This document shows, in pieces, positions 8,389-17,919 of a stretch of DNA of 64,000 nucleotides. A program made the translations under genes and the position numbers. A model generated the notes under the pieces. The model worked only from the letters and a program-made list of their open reading frames with translations, made no database searches and was not told the origin of the DNA. The stretch is from Geoanaerobacter pelophilus (GTDB taxonomy: Bacteria; Desulfobacterota; Desulfuromonadia; Geobacterales; DSM-12255). Each line of letters begins with the position of its first letter. Within the stretch, counting starts at the first letter, position 1. The stretch lies in NCBI RefSeq assembly GCF_018476885.1, contig NZ_JAHCVJ010000007.1:1-64000 (forward strand). The letters are read 5' to 3'.

Positions 8389-9103
8389 GCTCCTCTTTCA
8401 GGAAACGGGTCAGGGGGTGAGCGGCAATGGCCTCAGCCAATTGCTCCACAACCAGATGAAGATCGGTCGCTTCAATTTTTGGGAATACCCCAAGTATCGG
8501 GGCGCTGGCAAGTGAGCCGAGCATATGGGGAGCGTATGATTCTGCATCGTCTGGATCGGCGGGGAAATTGTTGATAATAATTCCGGCAACGTTAATTCCC
8601 ATCTGTTTTGCGGCAAACGTGGTCAGCAGGGTATGGTTGATAGTGCCGAGATTGGGTCGGGTAACCACCAGGGCCGGGAGGTTGAGATGGGTGATAAGGT
8701 CTGCCACCAGAAGTCCTCCGGCAAGCGGGACCATCAAGCCTCCAGCCCCTTCAACTATGACAAAGTCGTGTTGTTGCTCCAGCCTGTTGAAGGCATCGAT
8801 GATGGTGGTGAAATCGATTCTGGTGCCATCGCGTAAGGCTGCTTCTGAGGGTGCCAGCGGCTCTCGCAGGAGATAAGGGGCAATGTCAGAGGTTACCTCG
8901 GATATGCCGGCACCCCAGGCAAGCAACTCAGCGTCGTCGGAAATCAGCTTATCGGCTGAGACCCGGCACCCGCTGGTTACCGGCTTCATAACGCCGACAT
9001 TGATGCCGCTTGTTTTTAACAGCCTGGCAAGCGCTGCTGCTGCAATGGTTTTGCCGACTCCGGTGTCGGTTCCAGTGATGAAGATCCCTTTAGCTTTAGC
9101 CAT
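8372..9103 (-). CDS. bioD: Dethiobiotin synthase
   Basis: 243 residues. BioD closes the ureido ring of dethiobiotin with ATP and carbon dioxide. The P-loop ITGTDTGVGKT stands at the N-terminus, followed by the conserved MKPVTSGC and VEGAGGLMVPL stretches that bind substrate and nucleotide. The gene overlaps bioB upstream by 8 bases and bioA downstream by 17. Confidence 0.95.
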   Translation of the reverse strand: MAKAKGIFITGTDTGVGKTIAAAALARLLKTSGINVGVMKPVTSGCRVSADKLISDDAELLAWGAGISEVTSDIAPYLLREPLAPSEAALRDGTRIDFTTIIDAFNRLEQQHDFVIVEGAGGLMVPLAGGLLVADLITHLNLPALVVTRPNLGTINHTLLTTFAAKQMGINVAGIIINNFPADPDDAESYAPHMLGSLASAPILGVFPKIEATDLHLVVEQLAEAIAAHPLTRFLKEELGIDS

Positions 9104-10085
9104 TGCAGCTATCTACCTCCAACTCCAGATCTTTCAGCATCTGCCAGTCCTGTTCTGGTTGACGGCCGGCAGTCGTGAGGTAGTTGCCGATCATGGTTCC
9201 GCTTGCTCCAGCCAGGAAAATCCAGGACTGGAGATCACGCAGGTTATGTTCGCGCCCGCCACATACCGGTATCTGCCGATCAGGAAGTATCAGCCGAAAT
9301 AAGGCAATCGCCTGCAGGCATTCCATTGGCGTGATGTGAGACGTCCCTTCCAGCTTGGTGCCGGGTATCGGATTCAAGAAGTTGAGCGGCACAGAATCCA
9401 CCTTGAGTTCACGAAGGGTAAAGGCCATCTCGATTCTCTGGGTAACGTTTTCGCCAAGCCCCAGAATTCCGCCGCAACAGACGCGCAGTCCTGCGTCCTT
9501 TGCGACCTTGACTGTTGCAATATCTTCGTCGTATTGATGGGTAGAGCATACCTGAGGGAAAAAGCTGCGCGCTGTTTCCAGGTTGTGATGGTAGGTGCCT
9601 GCTCCCGCTTCCTTGAGAGCCTGGGCTGTTTCGAGGTCTATTATCCCGAGCGAGCAGGCTGGAGTTATGCCTGTTTCAGAGCGGATACGTTTGATGGCCC
9701 GAATTATCTGATCCAGTTCTTTCCCTTTGGATATTCCGGTGCCGCTGGTGACGATGCCGAAGCAGCCAGAACCTTCTGCTGCAGCGCACTTTGCTGCAGT
9801 AACAATTGCTTCTTCGTCAACAAGGGGAAAAACTGGCGTATCTGTTTTGTGATGAGCTGATTGGGCGCAGAAAGAGCAGTTTTCCGGGCACCGGCCAGAT
9901 TTCGCATTGATGATGGAGCAGAGATGGATCTTAGTGCCAAGAAAGTGGTCTCTAACCCGAGAGGCAGCGATGAATAACTCGTAGAGCTCCACACCGCTTA
10001 GCGTTGCCAGAAGGGCTGCTTCTTGTTCGTTGATGTCGTGGCCGGAGATAATTCTTGAGCTTAGTTCATGATAATTAGTATTCAT
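9096..10085 (-). CDS. bioB: Biotin synthase
   Basis: 329 residues. BioB is a radical SAM enzyme that inserts sulphur into dethiobiotin. The SAM cluster motif CPENCSFC is present, followed by AQSAHH, and the later YHHNLETA and NFLNPIPGT motifs match the family. It is the first gene of the operon. No Shine-Dalgarno sequence precedes the ATG at 10085, and the predicted -10 box ends only 9 bases upstream, so the mRNA may be leaderless. Expression is probably repressed by biotinyl-AMP-bound BirA at the operator over its -35 box. Confidence 0.95.
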   Translation of the reverse strand: MNTNYHELSSRIISGHDINEQEAALLATLSGVELYELFIAASRVRDHFLGTKIHLCSIINAKSGRCPENCSFCAQSAHHKTDTPVFPLVDEEAIVTAAKCAAAEGSGCFGIVTSGTGISKGKELDQIIRAIKRIRSETGITPACSLGIIDLETAQALKEAGAGTYHHNLETARSFFPQVCSTHQYDEDIATVKVAKDAGLRVCCGGILGLGENVTQRIEMAFTLRELKVDSVPLNFLNPIPGTKLEGTSHITPMECLQAIALFRLILPDRQIPVCGGREHNLRDLQSWIFLAGASGTMIGNYLTTAGRQPEQDWQMLKDLELEVDSCNG

Positions 10086-10094
10086 GCTGAGCTA

Positions 10095-10122
10095 ACTATC
10101 ACGTTCAGGAAATGCTTGTCAA
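10095..10122 (-). promoter_or_regulatory. Promoter of the bioBDA operon
   Basis: Minus-strand TTGACA (10117-10122), 16-base spacer and GATAGT (10095-10100). The -35 lies inside the proximal arm of the BirA-type operator, so a bound repressor would block RNA polymerase. Confidence 0.6.
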
Positions 10123-10148
10123 CCTGATTTGTAGCTTTGGTTGACAAG
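10115..10148. promoter_or_regulatory. BirA-type biotin operator
   Basis: A perfect 10-bp inverted repeat, CTTGTCAACC (10115-10124) and GGTTGACAAG (10139-10148), separated by 14 bases. Bifunctional BirA repressors bind dyads of the form TTGTNAACC-N14 to 16-GGTTNACAA ahead of biotin genes, and this site fits and lies over the bioB -35 box. birA itself is not in the window. Confidence 0.88.
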
Positions 10149-10151
10149 GTA

Positions 10152-10186
10152 AATTCTTATGCTTTCTAGCGATAATCATAAGAATT
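10152..10186. promoter_or_regulatory. Second inverted repeat between bioB and rimP, regulator unknown
   Basis: AATTCTTATG (10152-10161) and CATAAGAATT (10177-10186) form a perfect 10-bp dyad with a 15-base centre, only three bases from the biotin operator. The half-site differs from the BirA half-site. It could be an operator for the rimP-nusA side or a second control site for bioB. No T tract follows, so it does not look like a terminator. Confidence 0.6.
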
Positions 10187-10245
10187 ACTCTGAAAAAATG
10201 CTTGCAATTTTGATATTTGGGTGCTAAATAATACGCACAATTTAC

Positions 10246-10288
10246 GTTCACTACTAAAAAGTGAGCTTCTACAGCTCGCTTTTTTTTT
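10246..10288 (+). promoter_or_regulatory. Attenuator-like leader structure before rimP-nusA
   Basis: AAAAAGTGAGC (10256-10266) can pair with GCTCGCTTTTT (10274-10284) over 11 bp (one G-T pair) with a 7-base loop, followed by more T, then GG and eight T. The segment AGTGAGC (10260-10266) can instead pair with GTTCACT (10246-10252), which would break the terminator. The hairpin ends 12-16 bases before the rimP ATG, leaving no ribosome binding site. The structures are visible; regulation is inferred. Confidence 0.65.
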
Positions 10289-10300
10289 GGTTTTTTTTAT

Positions 10301-10780
10301 ATGTCCCAGAATTCAGTAACAGAAAAAGTAACCAAGATTGCTGAGAGCATCGCTGGCTCACTCGGTTTAGAGCTGGTAGATGTAGAGTATCAGCGCGTGG
10401 GCAGATCTATGGTGCTGCGGCTTTTTATCGACAAAAGTGGCGGGGTTACCCTTGATGACTGCTCTGATTTCAGTCACGAGTTTTCCCAATTGCTTGACGT
10501 TGAAGATGTTATCAGTGAACACTATACTCTTGAGGTTTCTTCACCTGGCCTTGACCGGCCTTTGAAGCGCGAAGAGGACTATGTCAGGTATGCTGGTCGC
10601 CTGGTGAAGATCCGGACATTTGAATTGCTTCCGGATGCTGATGGTAATAAGCGCAAGACCTTTCTCGGCAACTTGATTGGTCTGGAAGACGGTACTGTCA
10701 AAATCCAGCTTAAAGAGGGGCAATTGGCCGAAATCCCTTTAAATAAAATTGCTAAAGCGAATCTCGAATTCGAAATGTAA
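10301..10780 (+). CDS. rimP: Ribosome maturation factor RimP
   Basis: 159 residues, the usual size. RimP helps late assembly of the 30S subunit. The N-terminal SLGLELVDVEYQRVGRSMVLRLFIDK and the later YTLEVSSPGLDRPLK are family signatures. The ATG at 10301 has no Shine-Dalgarno sequence: the 20 bases before it are almost all T. Translation may therefore be weak or need a special mechanism. It is first in rimP-nusA-ylxR/L7Ae-infB-rbfA, the common bacterial order. Confidence 0.93.
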   Translation: MSQNSVTEKVTKIAESIAGSLGLELVDVEYQRVGRSMVLRLFIDKSGGVTLDDCSDFSHEFSQLLDVEDVISEHYTLEVSSPGLDRPLKREEDYVRYAGRLVKIRTFELLPDADGNKRKTFLGNLIGLEDGTVKIQLKEGQLAEIPLNKIAKANLEFEM

Positions 10781-10831
10781 CTCTATAAATTTATCCGGCG
10801 CATCTTTGACTATTGCCAAGGAGAAACATCA

Positions 10832-11983
10832 GTGGAAACAAATTTTAATCTCAAACACACCATCGACCAGATCGTCAAGGAAAAGGCGATTGACCGGCAG
10901 GTGATCCTCGAGGCGCTGGAACAGGCTGTTCTTACTGCCGCCAACAAGAAGTATCGCAACACCCGAGACCTTGAGGCTCATTACAACGCCGATCTTGGCG
11001 AGGTGGAGCTGTTCGAGTTCGTTACGGTCGTTGAGGAAGTTCAGGATTCCTATAAGGAGATTACCCTGGACGAAGCCCGTGAAGAGGATCCAGAGGTTGA
11101 AGTCGGTGACTCTATCGGGATGAAGCTTCCCTCCAGTGAGTTTTCACGTATTGCCGCGCAGACCGCCAAGCAGGTGATTATTCAGAAAGTACGTGAAGCA
11201 GAGCGCGAGACGATCTTCAATGAATTCAAGGATCGGGTCGGTGAGGTCATTAACGGGCTGGTCAGGCGTTACGAAAAGGGTGACCTGATAATCGATCTGG
11301 GTCGTGCCGAGGCGGTGCTTTCCAATAAGGAACTGGCTCCTCGCGAGGTTTATCGCCAGGGAGACAGGGTGAAGGCGCTGATTACCGATATCCGGATGAC
11401 GACAAAAGGGCCACAGATTATTCTTTCGCGAACTCATCCCGGCATGCTGGTAAAACTGTTCGAGGCCGAGGTGCCTGAGATAGCCGAAGGAATCGTAGAG
11501 ATCATGGGAGTTGTCAGGGAGCCCGGCAGTCGGGCAAAGATCGCCGTTTATTCCCATGATTCCGATGTCGATCCTGTCGGCGCCTGCGTCGGGATGAGAG
11601 GAAGCAGGGTCCAGAACGTGGTGTCCGAACTCAGAGGCGAAAAGATCGACATTATCCCCTGGTCAGAAGATATCGCTCGATTTGCCTGTAATGCCTTATC
11701 GCCGGCACAGGTTACCAAGGTATTCATTGATGAAGAGAATCGCGCCATGGAGATTGTTGTAGCCGATGATCAGCTCTCGCTCGCTATTGGCAAGAGGGGA
11801 CAGAACGTCAGGTTGGCTGCCAAACTAACCGGCTGGCGGATCGATATGAAGAGTGAAACCCGGCAAGCAGAAGGGGAGCTCCTCGAATTTGCTTCATATG
11901 ATGGGACACTCAACGAGGTTGCTGCTGCTGAAGCTGATGCAGAAGCTACTGAAACTGTTGCCGCCCCAGAGGCTGAGGTTTAA
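10832..11983 (+). CDS. nusA: Transcription termination/antitermination factor NusA
   Basis: 383 residues from a GTG start with AGGAG 9 bases upstream. NusA binds RNA polymerase and nascent RNA and affects pausing, termination and antitermination. The N-terminal polymerase-binding domain (to about 125), S1 domain (about 130-200) and two KH domains (about 230-345, with [12 protein letters not shown] and [12 protein letters not shown]) are in order. The tail is short and acidic (Ala/Glu rich); the acidic repeats of E. coli NusA are missing, as in many non-enteric bacteria. Confidence 0.96.
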   Translation: METNFNLKHTIDQIVKEKAIDRQVILEALEQAVLTAANKKYRNTRDLEAHYNADLGEVELFEFVTVVEEVQDSYKEITLDEAREEDPEVEVGDSIGMKLPSSEFSRIAAQTAKQVIIQKVREAERETIFNEFKDRVGEVINGLVRRYEKGDLIIDLGRAEAVLSNKELAPREVYRQGDRVKALITDIRMTTKGPQIILSRTHPGMLVKLFEAEVPEIAEGIVEIMGVVREPGSRAKIAVYSHDSDVDPVGACVGMRGSRVQNVVSELRGEKIDIIPWSEDIARFACNALSPAQVTKVFIDEENRAMEIVVADDQLSLAIGKRGQNVRLAAKLTGWRIDMKSETRQAEGELLEFASYDGTLNEVAAAEADAEATETVAAPEAEV

Positions 11984-11991
11984 GGACCTTA

Positions 11992-12588
11992 ATGGTAAAA
12001 AATAGCCCTGAGCGCAGTTGTCTGGGGTGCCGATCGACAAAAGCCAAACAGGACCTTCTGCGTTTTGTTCTGGCACCTGATGGTACCCTGATACCGGATA
12101 TTCTTGCTAAATTGCCGGGCAGGGGCGCATATACCTGCTTAAAGAAGGGCTGCCTGGAAGAAGCGTTGAAAAGGAACCAGTTCTCGCGGGTTTTTAAGAC
12201 GCCGGTGACTGTTGCTGATAAACGAGAATTTGTTGAGAGTGTTTTAGTGAGGCTCGAAGATAGAATCGCCTCATATGTTGCACTAGCTAATAAGGCCGGT
12301 AAGGTCATTTCCGGTAGTGATATGGTGGCCGAGGCCATTAAGAAAAATAATGCAGGGATTGTGGTTATAGCCAAAGATGTATCATCCGAAATCGGCCAGA
12401 AAACAGAATATCTTGCTACTAGAGCAGCGATACCCTGTTACCGTGCTTTGACACGTGATAGAATCGGCGCACTGCTTGGCAAAGGGCTGCGCAGTTCAGT
12501 GGCTATTCAAAATGGCGATTTTGTACCAGTAGTCTTAAAAGAGATTGAACGCTTCAGGAACTTCTCTGAGGAAGGGGCGCATGAATGA
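11992..12588 (+). CDS. YlxR (DUF448) domain fused to an L7Ae/L30e-like RNA-binding domain
   Basis: 198 residues. Residues 1-75 are the YlxR/DUF448 domain ([19 protein letters not shown], then [12 protein letters not shown]), a nucleic-acid-binding module coded next to nusA. Residues about 85-180 resemble the L7Ae/L30e ribosomal family ([16 protein letters not shown]), usually made from a separate neighbouring gene. Here both are one chain. Its stop overlaps infB in an ATGA. The role is probably RNA binding linked to ribosome assembly or transcription; the exact function is not known. Confidence 0.85.
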   Translation: MVKNSPERSCLGCRSTKAKQDLLRFVLAPDGTLIPDILAKLPGRGAYTCLKKGCLEEALKRNQFSRVFKTPVTVADKREFVESVLVRLEDRIASYVALANKAGKVISGSDMVAEAIKKNNAGIVVIAKDVSSEIGQKTEYLATRAAIPCYRALTRDRIGALLGKGLRSSVAIQNGDFVPVVLKEIERFRNFSEEGAHE

Positions 12589-15242
12589 GCAAAGTCCGCG
12601 TATATGAATTGGCCCAGAAAATGGGCATCGACAATAAGGAGCTTATGATAAAGCTTAAGGATGCCGGTGTCGAGGTTAAGAACCATATGGCTATGATTGA
12701 TGAGGCGGATGCAAAGAGGTTAGAAGCCCCTGCGCCCAAGGGTTCATCTCCTGACCGTGAAGTGCCCAAGGAAGAGGTGCGGGTAACTAGTACGGTTATT
12801 AGAAGACGTGCCAAGGTTGTTGATACGGTTGAAGAGCCTGTGGCGCCTCAGCCTGAGCCGGTTCCCGAACCGGTAAAGGTGGAAGCTGTCAAGCCTGCTC
12901 CGGTAGTAGAGGCAGCACCGGTTGAACCGCAAGAAACTGTTGTTGCTCCGGTAAAGACTGAAGAGGTTGTTGAGGTTGCCAAGCCTCTTCCCGAACCGCC
13001 AAAGGTGGAACCTCCCCAACCAAAGGAGCAACCCCCGGTCCAGAGAGCTACCGCAAATCGTGCTGTCATTCTCGGGCGAGTTGAGATTCCAGGGGTACGT
13101 ACCAAGGAAGCACCGACCGAGCGTCGCGAGCCACCGCGCCCATCGTCAAGACCCCAAGACAGACCGACACAACAGCGTCCTTCAGATCGTCCGGCGCCAC
13201 AGCGTGAAAAGAGTGCTTCTGATGTGGTCCAAGCCCCGCCTGTAGTAGCCGATGATCGCAAGGGTAAGAAGCGTATCGAGGTGGATATGGCGGCGGCTCC
13301 AACTGGAGACCGCGGTAAGCCAGGTGCCCCCAAAAAGGGCGTGGATCGTAAAAAAGAGGTGCTGCGCAAGGCAGATCTTGCCGAGAAACGTGAGCGGGTC
13401 TTTGAGCCCGGTAAATCTGGCAAAAAGAAGAAGAACAAGGAGCAGCGCGCACCCGAAGGGCGCAAGACAGAAATTACCACGCCTAAGGCTATCAAGCGAA
13501 TCATAAGGATTTCAGAATCGATCACTGTCGGCGAACTCGCTAAAAGAATGGGCGTAAAAGCCACGGATCTCATCCGTGTTCTTATGAAACAAGGGATGAT
13601 GGTAACTATCAATCACCCTCTAGACGTGGATACAGCGGCCATTCTTGCCGCGGATTTCGGTTATGAGATCGAAAATGTTGCTATTGACCTTGAGGAGATT
13701 GTAGAGGCTGCTCCTGATGCTCCTGAGTCTCTGGAGGAGCGGCCACCGGTGGTAACAATCATGGGTCATGTTGACCATGGTAAGACATCACTCCTTGACG
13801 CAATTCGTGAAGCAAACGTCATAGCCGGCGAAGCAGGCGGGATAACCCAGCATATCGGTGCGTACGACGTCGAACGGAACGGCAGGAAGATCACATTCCT
13901 GGATACTCCCGGTCACGAAGCGTTTACAGCCATGCGCGCCAGAGGTGCAAAAGTCACTGACATCGTCATTCTCGTTGTCGCCGCCGATGATGGCGTCATG
14001 CCTCAGACTCGCGAGGCAATCAACCACTCAAAGGCCGCCGGTGTCCCTATCATTGTTGCCATCAACAAGATCGACAAGCCAGATTCAAAACCTGACCGGG
14101 TCAAGCAGGAGCTTACTGAGTTCGGCCTCCAGTCATCTGATTGGGGTGGCGATACCACCATGGTTGAGGTTTCTGCCAAGAAGAGGTTAAATCTCGAAGA
14201 ATTGCTTGAAATGATTCTTCTGCAGGCAGATGTCATGGAGTTGAAGGCCAATCCGAATAAACAGGCCAAGGGTACCATTGTTGAGGCCAAGCTGGACAAA
14301 GGGCGTGGCCCGGTAGCTACGGTGCTTGTGCAGGAAGGAACGCTCAAGCTGGGCGACTACTGCGTAGTCGGTGTCCATTCCGGTCGCGTCAGGGCAATGC
14401 AGAATGACCGTGGCGAAAAGGTCCTCGAAGCCGGACCTGCCATGCCGGTTGAAGTTATCGGCCTCTCCGGCGTTCCTGATGCCGGTGACGTATTTGTGGC
14501 AATGAAGGATGAAAAGCAGGCTAAAGAGATTGCTACCTTGCGCCAGATCAAACAGCGCGAGATGGAACTTGCCAAGCACAGCAAGCTTTCTCTTGATGAC
14601 CTCTATAAAAAGATCCAGAGCGGCGAAGTTAAAGACCTTAACGTTATTGTCAAAGGCGATGTCCAGGGCTCGGTGGAAGCTGTTGGCGAGTCACTCCGTA
14701 AGCTGTCTACTGACGCGGTGCGCCTCAATGTCATACATTCAGCAGTTGGTGCGGTTACCGAATCGGATGTAAACCTCGCTACTGCTTCCAATGCCATCAT
14801 TATCGGTTTTAACGTGAGACCGGAAGTTAAGGCTCAGGGAATGGCAGAGAAGGAAGGGGTCGATATCCGTCTCTACAATGTCATCTACGATGCGGTAGAA
14901 GATGTGAAAAAGGCCATGGAAGGTCTTCTTGAGCCTACCTTCAAAGAGAAGTATCTTGGCCGTGCCGAGGTTCGTGAAGTATTCTCTGTTCCCAAGATTG
15001 GCAATGTTGCTGGTAGTTACATTCAGGATGGTAAGGTTGTTCGGAACGCTCAGGTCCGCTTGCTTCGTGACAATGTGGTCATTTACACCGGGAAGATGTC
15101 AAGCCTGCGTCGCTTCAAGGACGACGTCAAGGAAGTTGCCACCGGTTATGAGTGCGGTATTGGTCTTGAAAACTACAATGACATCAAGCTGGGCGATATC
15201 ATAGAAGCATTTGAGATGGAAAAAGTCGCGGCAACTTTGTAA
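12585..15242 (+). CDS. infB: Translation initiation factor IF-2
   Basis: 885 residues. IF-2 is the GTPase that brings fMet-tRNA to the 30S subunit. The N-terminal subdomain ([18 protein letters not shown]) leads to a long linker, about residues 75-290, rich in Pro, Glu, Val and then Lys/Arg, which varies widely between species. A second IF2_N domain ([20 protein letters not shown]) precedes the G domain with [23 protein letters not shown] and NKID. The C-terminal domains are complete. It starts in the ATGA shared with the YlxR-L7Ae gene. Confidence 0.97.
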   Translation: MSKVRVYELAQKMGIDNKELMIKLKDAGVEVKNHMAMIDEADAKRLEAPAPKGSSPDREVPKEEVRVTSTVIRRRAKVVDTVEEPVAPQPEPVPEPVKVEAVKPAPVVEAAPVEPQETVVAPVKTEEVVEVAKPLPEPPKVEPPQPKEQPPVQRATANRAVILGRVEIPGVRTKEAPTERREPPRPSSRPQDRPTQQRPSDRPAPQREKSASDVVQAPPVVADDRKGKKRIEVDMAAAPTGDRGKPGAPKKGVDRKKEVLRKADLAEKRERVFEPGKSGKKKKNKEQRAPEGRKTEITTPKAIKRIIRISESITVGELAKRMGVKATDLIRVLMKQGMMVTINHPLDVDTAAILAADFGYEIENVAIDLEEIVEAAPDAPESLEERPPVVTIMGHVDHGKTSLLDAIREANVIAGEAGGITQHIGAYDVERNGRKITFLDTPGHEAFTAMRARGAKVTDIVILVVAADDGVMPQTREAINHSKAAGVPIIVAINKIDKPDSKPDRVKQELTEFGLQSSDWGGDTTMVEVSAKKRLNLEELLEMILLQADVMELKANPNKQAKGTIVEAKLDKGRGPVATVLVQEGTLKLGDYCVVGVHSGRVRAMQNDRGEKVLEAGPAMPVEVIGLSGVPDAGDVFVAMKDEKQAKEIATLRQIKQREMELAKHSKLSLDDLYKKIQSGEVKDLNVIVKGDVQGSVEAVGESLRKLSTDAVRLNVIHSAVGAVTESDVNLATASNAIIIGFNVRPEVKAQGMAEKEGVDIRLYNVIYDAVEDVKKAMEGLLEPTFKEKYLGRAEVREVFSVPKIGNVAGSYIQDGKVVRNAQVRLLRDNVVIYTGKMSSLRRFKDDVKEVATGYECGIGLENYNDIKLGDIIEAFEMEKVAATL

Positions 15243-15261
15243 GAACGCGGCTTATGCAATC

Positions 15262-15301
15262 GGGGATGATGTGGCTATTCAATCGGCGCATCAATCCCCG
15301 G
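15262..15301 (+). other. Hairpin between infB and rbfA
   Basis: CGGGGAT (15262-15268) pairs with ATCCCCG (15295-15301) and GATG with CATC inside, with one bulged A and a 17-base loop. No T tract, so more likely an mRNA processing or stability element than a terminator. The DUF503 gene often found here in relatives is absent. Confidence 0.45.
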
Positions 15302-15319
15302 GATAGACTGAGACGGTAA

Positions 15320-15685
15320 ATGTATAAAAGATCTGAAAAAGTTGGCGAAGCTGTTCACGAAATTGTAACCGAACTCATAATTAAGGGGTTAAAGGATCCT
15401 CGCATCGGTTTCGTTACCGTAACCGGAGTTAAGGTTACTGACGACATGCATTATGCGACGGTTTATTTTACCGTTATTGGAGATGAGGCCGCTCGCAAGG
15501 GCACTGAGGCCGGCTTGAACAGTGCTCGTGGCTTCATACGTCGCGAAATGGGGAAAAAACTGCATATGCGCTACGTCCCCGAGATTTTGTTTAAATACGA
15601 TACCTCCCTGGATACCGGAAATCATATTGACGCATTGTTACGAGAGATAAAGGCGAATGAGCAACACGATACAGAAGATCAATGA
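15320..15685 (+). CDS. rbfA: Ribosome-binding factor A
   Basis: 121 residues, a normal RbfA size. RbfA binds the 30S precursor and helps mature the 16S rRNA 5' end. The start MYKRSEKVGEAVHEIVTELIIKGLKDPRIGFVTVTGVKVT and the later HMRYVPEILFKYDTSLD are standard family stretches. The 3' end overlaps the start of nrnA by 29 bases. The ribosome site is weak (GAGACGG). Confidence 0.94.
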   Translation: MYKRSEKVGEAVHEIVTELIIKGLKDPRIGFVTVTGVKVTDDMHYATVYFTVIGDEAARKGTEAGLNSARGFIRREMGKKLHMRYVPEILFKYDTSLDTGNHIDALLREIKANEQHDTEDQ

Positions 15686-16616
15686 AATCATAGCAAAATC
15701 TTCATCTTTTCTCATTACCACTCATGAGAGCCCTGACGGCGATGCCGTCGGGTCCAGCCTTGCTTTGGCGTCTTATCTTCGATCTATCGGTAAAGATGTT
15801 ACCATCCACTTTTGTGATCCGGTTCCTGAGTTGTACACCTTTCTACCGCTGGCAGACACAGTACTGCAGACCATTCCTGATAAAACCTATGATATCTGTT
15901 TTGTTCTGGATGTCGGAGAGTTCCGGCGAGCAGGCAAGGCTGTTGCCTCCTGCCAGAGCATCACGGCGTTTATCAATATCGACCATCATCTTTCCTGTGA
16001 TGAATTCGGTATTATCAACCTGATTGATTCCACTGCCTCTGCAACCGGGGCTCTCATCCATCGCATCATAAAATCGGCAAATCACCCTATCTCTTTTGAT
16101 ATTGCCCAATGCATCTATACCGCAGTCATTACCGATACTGGGTCTTTCCGGTATTCTAACTCCAACCCGGAAGCCTTTGCCATTGCCGGTGAAATGATTG
16201 CATGCGGCGTCAATGCCTGGGATATTGCTGAAAAGTTGTATGAAAGCCAACCGCGGCAGCGTCTTGAACTGCTGGCGCAGGTGCTGCCTACCTTGACCTT
16301 TACTCCGAAGGGTGATGTCGCCTCAGTGACCGTGACTCTCGATATGTATGAAAAGACAGGGACCGGACCTGAGCTAACAGATGGTTTCATAAACTATCCC
16401 CGTTCCATCAGAGGCGTGGAAGTTGCGCTCCTTTTCCGCGAATTGAAGCCCGGTTCCTGGAAGATCGGCTTCCGATCCAAAGGGAAGGTGGATGTTGCCA
16501 GCCTTTCCGCCGCTTTTGGTGGCGGTGGCCATCATAATGCTGCCGGATGCAATATGGACGGCACCTTCGACGAAGTAAGAGCCCGCCTTTTCTCTCACCT
16601 GGAAAAAGTTCTGTGA
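15657..16616 (+). CDS. nrnA: Bifunctional oligoribonuclease / PAP phosphatase NrnA
   Basis: 319 residues of the DHH/DHHA1 phosphoesterase family. NrnA-type enzymes degrade short oligoribonucleotides and 3'-phosphoadenosine 5'-phosphate with manganese. The metal motifs are visible: THESPDGDAVGSSLAL near the N-terminus, LDVGEF, the DHH of NIDHHLSCDEFG and the C-terminal GGGGHHNAAG of DHHA1. It sits in the translation/RNA operon between rbfA and truB, as in many bacteria. Its stop overlaps the truB GTG in GTGA. Confidence 0.92.
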   Translation: MSNTIQKINEIIAKSSSFLITTHESPDGDAVGSSLALASYLRSIGKDVTIHFCDPVPELYTFLPLADTVLQTIPDKTYDICFVLDVGEFRRAGKAVASCQSITAFINIDHHLSCDEFGIINLIDSTASATGALIHRIIKSANHPISFDIAQCIYTAVITDTGSFRYSNSNPEAFAIAGEMIACGVNAWDIAEKLYESQPRQRLELLAQVLPTLTFTPKGDVASVTVTLDMYEKTGTGPELTDGFINYPRSIRGVEVALLFRELKPGSWKIGFRSKGKVDVASLSAAFGGGGHHNAAGCNMDGTFDEVRARLFSHLEKVL

Positions 16617-17509
16617 CCATTAACGGCTTTCTTGTCGTTAACAAAGATGCCGGCATGACTTCTCACTCGGTAGTTAGCCGCGTCAGGCGGTTGACTGCTC
16701 AGAAGAAGGCCGGCCACACCGGTACTCTTGACCCCTTTGCTACCGGCGTGCTCCCTGTGGCTTTGGGTGACGCAACCAAATACATCCAGTTTCTTGACGA
16801 GTCCCTGAAAGAGTACCAGACGGTAATGCGCCTGGGCGCAACAACCGATACCCAGGACTGCGAAGGTAAAGTTCTTGAGCAGCGTGAATGGCAGCATTTA
16901 ACGCCGGAGCTGATTTGCCGGGTTGTCGGCCTGTTCACCGGAGACCTGCTGCAGATACCCCCCATGTACTCGGCAATCAAGCAGGATGGGGTGCCTCTTT
17001 ATCGCATCGCCAGGCAAGGTGGCGAGGTCGAGAGAGCCCCGAGAAATATCTTTATTCATTCTCTTGTTGTCGATAACATTGCGCTCCCTGACGTGACTTT
17101 CACCGTGCGGTGCTCCAGGGGAACTTATGTGAGAACGCTGGCCCATGATATTGGTGACCGGCTTGGCTGTGGCGCCCATCTTGTTTCTCTCTCCAGAATC
17201 AGCAGTGGTTCTTTTTCAATTGAATCAGCACTAACTCTTGCTATGTTGGAAGAGGTAATAACTGAAGGACGCCTGGGCGATTATCTTATTCCTTCGCACC
17301 AACTGCTTTCTCATTTAGACGGCATTGAGTTGAATGAAAGTTCAGCAAAGCGCTTGTCTTACGGCATAGCACCGGGTCCGGATGCCGTGACACGCGGCGC
17401 ATGGCCTGATGACGGGAAACGGGTGCTACTTCAAAGGGATGGCGTTATTCTCGCGGTTGCCGAGGGGACTGCTACTGAATCCGTCCGTTTGCTCAGGGTT
17501 TTTGTCTAG
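16613..17509 (+). CDS. truB: tRNA pseudouridine(55) synthase
   Basis: 298 residues from the GTG at 16613, which overlaps the nrnA stop in GTGA. The longer reading from 16547 adds 22 residues with no family similarity. TruB makes pseudouridine 55 in the T loop of tRNAs. The start TINGFLVVNKDAGMTSH and the catalytic aspartate in HTGTLDPFATGVLP are typical, and RGTYVRTLAHDIG is conserved further on. A PUA-like C-terminal domain follows. Confidence 0.95.
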   Translation: MTINGFLVVNKDAGMTSHSVVSRVRRLTAQKKAGHTGTLDPFATGVLPVALGDATKYIQFLDESLKEYQTVMRLGATTDTQDCEGKVLEQREWQHLTPELICRVVGLFTGDLLQIPPMYSAIKQDGVPLYRIARQGGEVERAPRNIFIHSLVVDNIALPDVTFTVRCSRGTYVRTLAHDIGDRLGCGAHLVSLSRISSGSFSIESALTLAMLEEVITEGRLGDYLIPSHQLLSHLDGIELNESSAKRLSYGIAPGPDAVTRGAWPDDGKRVLLQRDGVILAVAEGTATESVRLLRVFV

Positions 17510-17602
17510 CTTTTCCTTTACTTTGCGCAGTTGTTATGCTATTACTCACTTCGTCTGCAATCAGCTTTATAGCGAATATATCTAAAGAAAGGGGGTGTGT
17601 GC

Positions 17603-17869
17603 ATGCTCTTGACTGAGAAAAAGCAGGAGATAATCAGTCGCCACAAGCGTCATGACAGTGATACCGGTTCTCCGGAAGTGCAGATTGCAATCCTTACCGA
17701 AAGGATTACTTATCTGACTGAGCACTTCAAAATCCACAAGAAGGACCATCACAGTCGCCGGGGTCTCCTTAAGCTCGTCGGCCAGCGCAGGAGACTGTTA
17801 GACTATATCAAGTCCCGCGATGTCGAACGTTACAAGGCAATTATCGAGAAACTTGGCATCCGCAGGTAA
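17603..17869 (+). CDS. rpsO: 30S ribosomal protein S15
   Basis: 88 residues when started at the ATG 17603. A GTG two codons earlier lies only one base from the GGGGG ribosome site, so the ATG is preferred. S15 binds 16S rRNA early in 30S assembly. [13 protein letters not shown] and [22 protein letters not shown] are hallmark stretches. rpsO stands directly before pnp, as in E. coli, with two hairpins between. Confidence 0.96.
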   Translation: MLLTEKKQEIISRHKRHDSDTGSPEVQIAILTERITYLTEHFKIHKKDHHSRRGLLKLVGQRRRLLDYIKSRDVERYKAIIEKLGIRR

Positions 17870-17871
17870 TC

Positions 17872-17910
17872 AAAGGCAGTATATCCCTTTTCCGGGGTAT
17901 ATTGCCTTTT
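17872..17910 (+). terminator. Terminator 1 between rpsO and pnp
   Basis: A 16-bp stem (17872-17887 with 17894-17909, two G-T pairs), a 6-base loop and TTTT. It likely ends most rpsO transcripts. Confidence 0.85.
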
Positions 17911-17919
17911 CGTTTTCGC

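Noticed and set aside
12848-13612. 254-codon open frame on the minus strand
   Set aside because: It lies opposite the low-complexity linker of infB; skewed codon use opens the antisense frame. No family resemblance or ribosome site.
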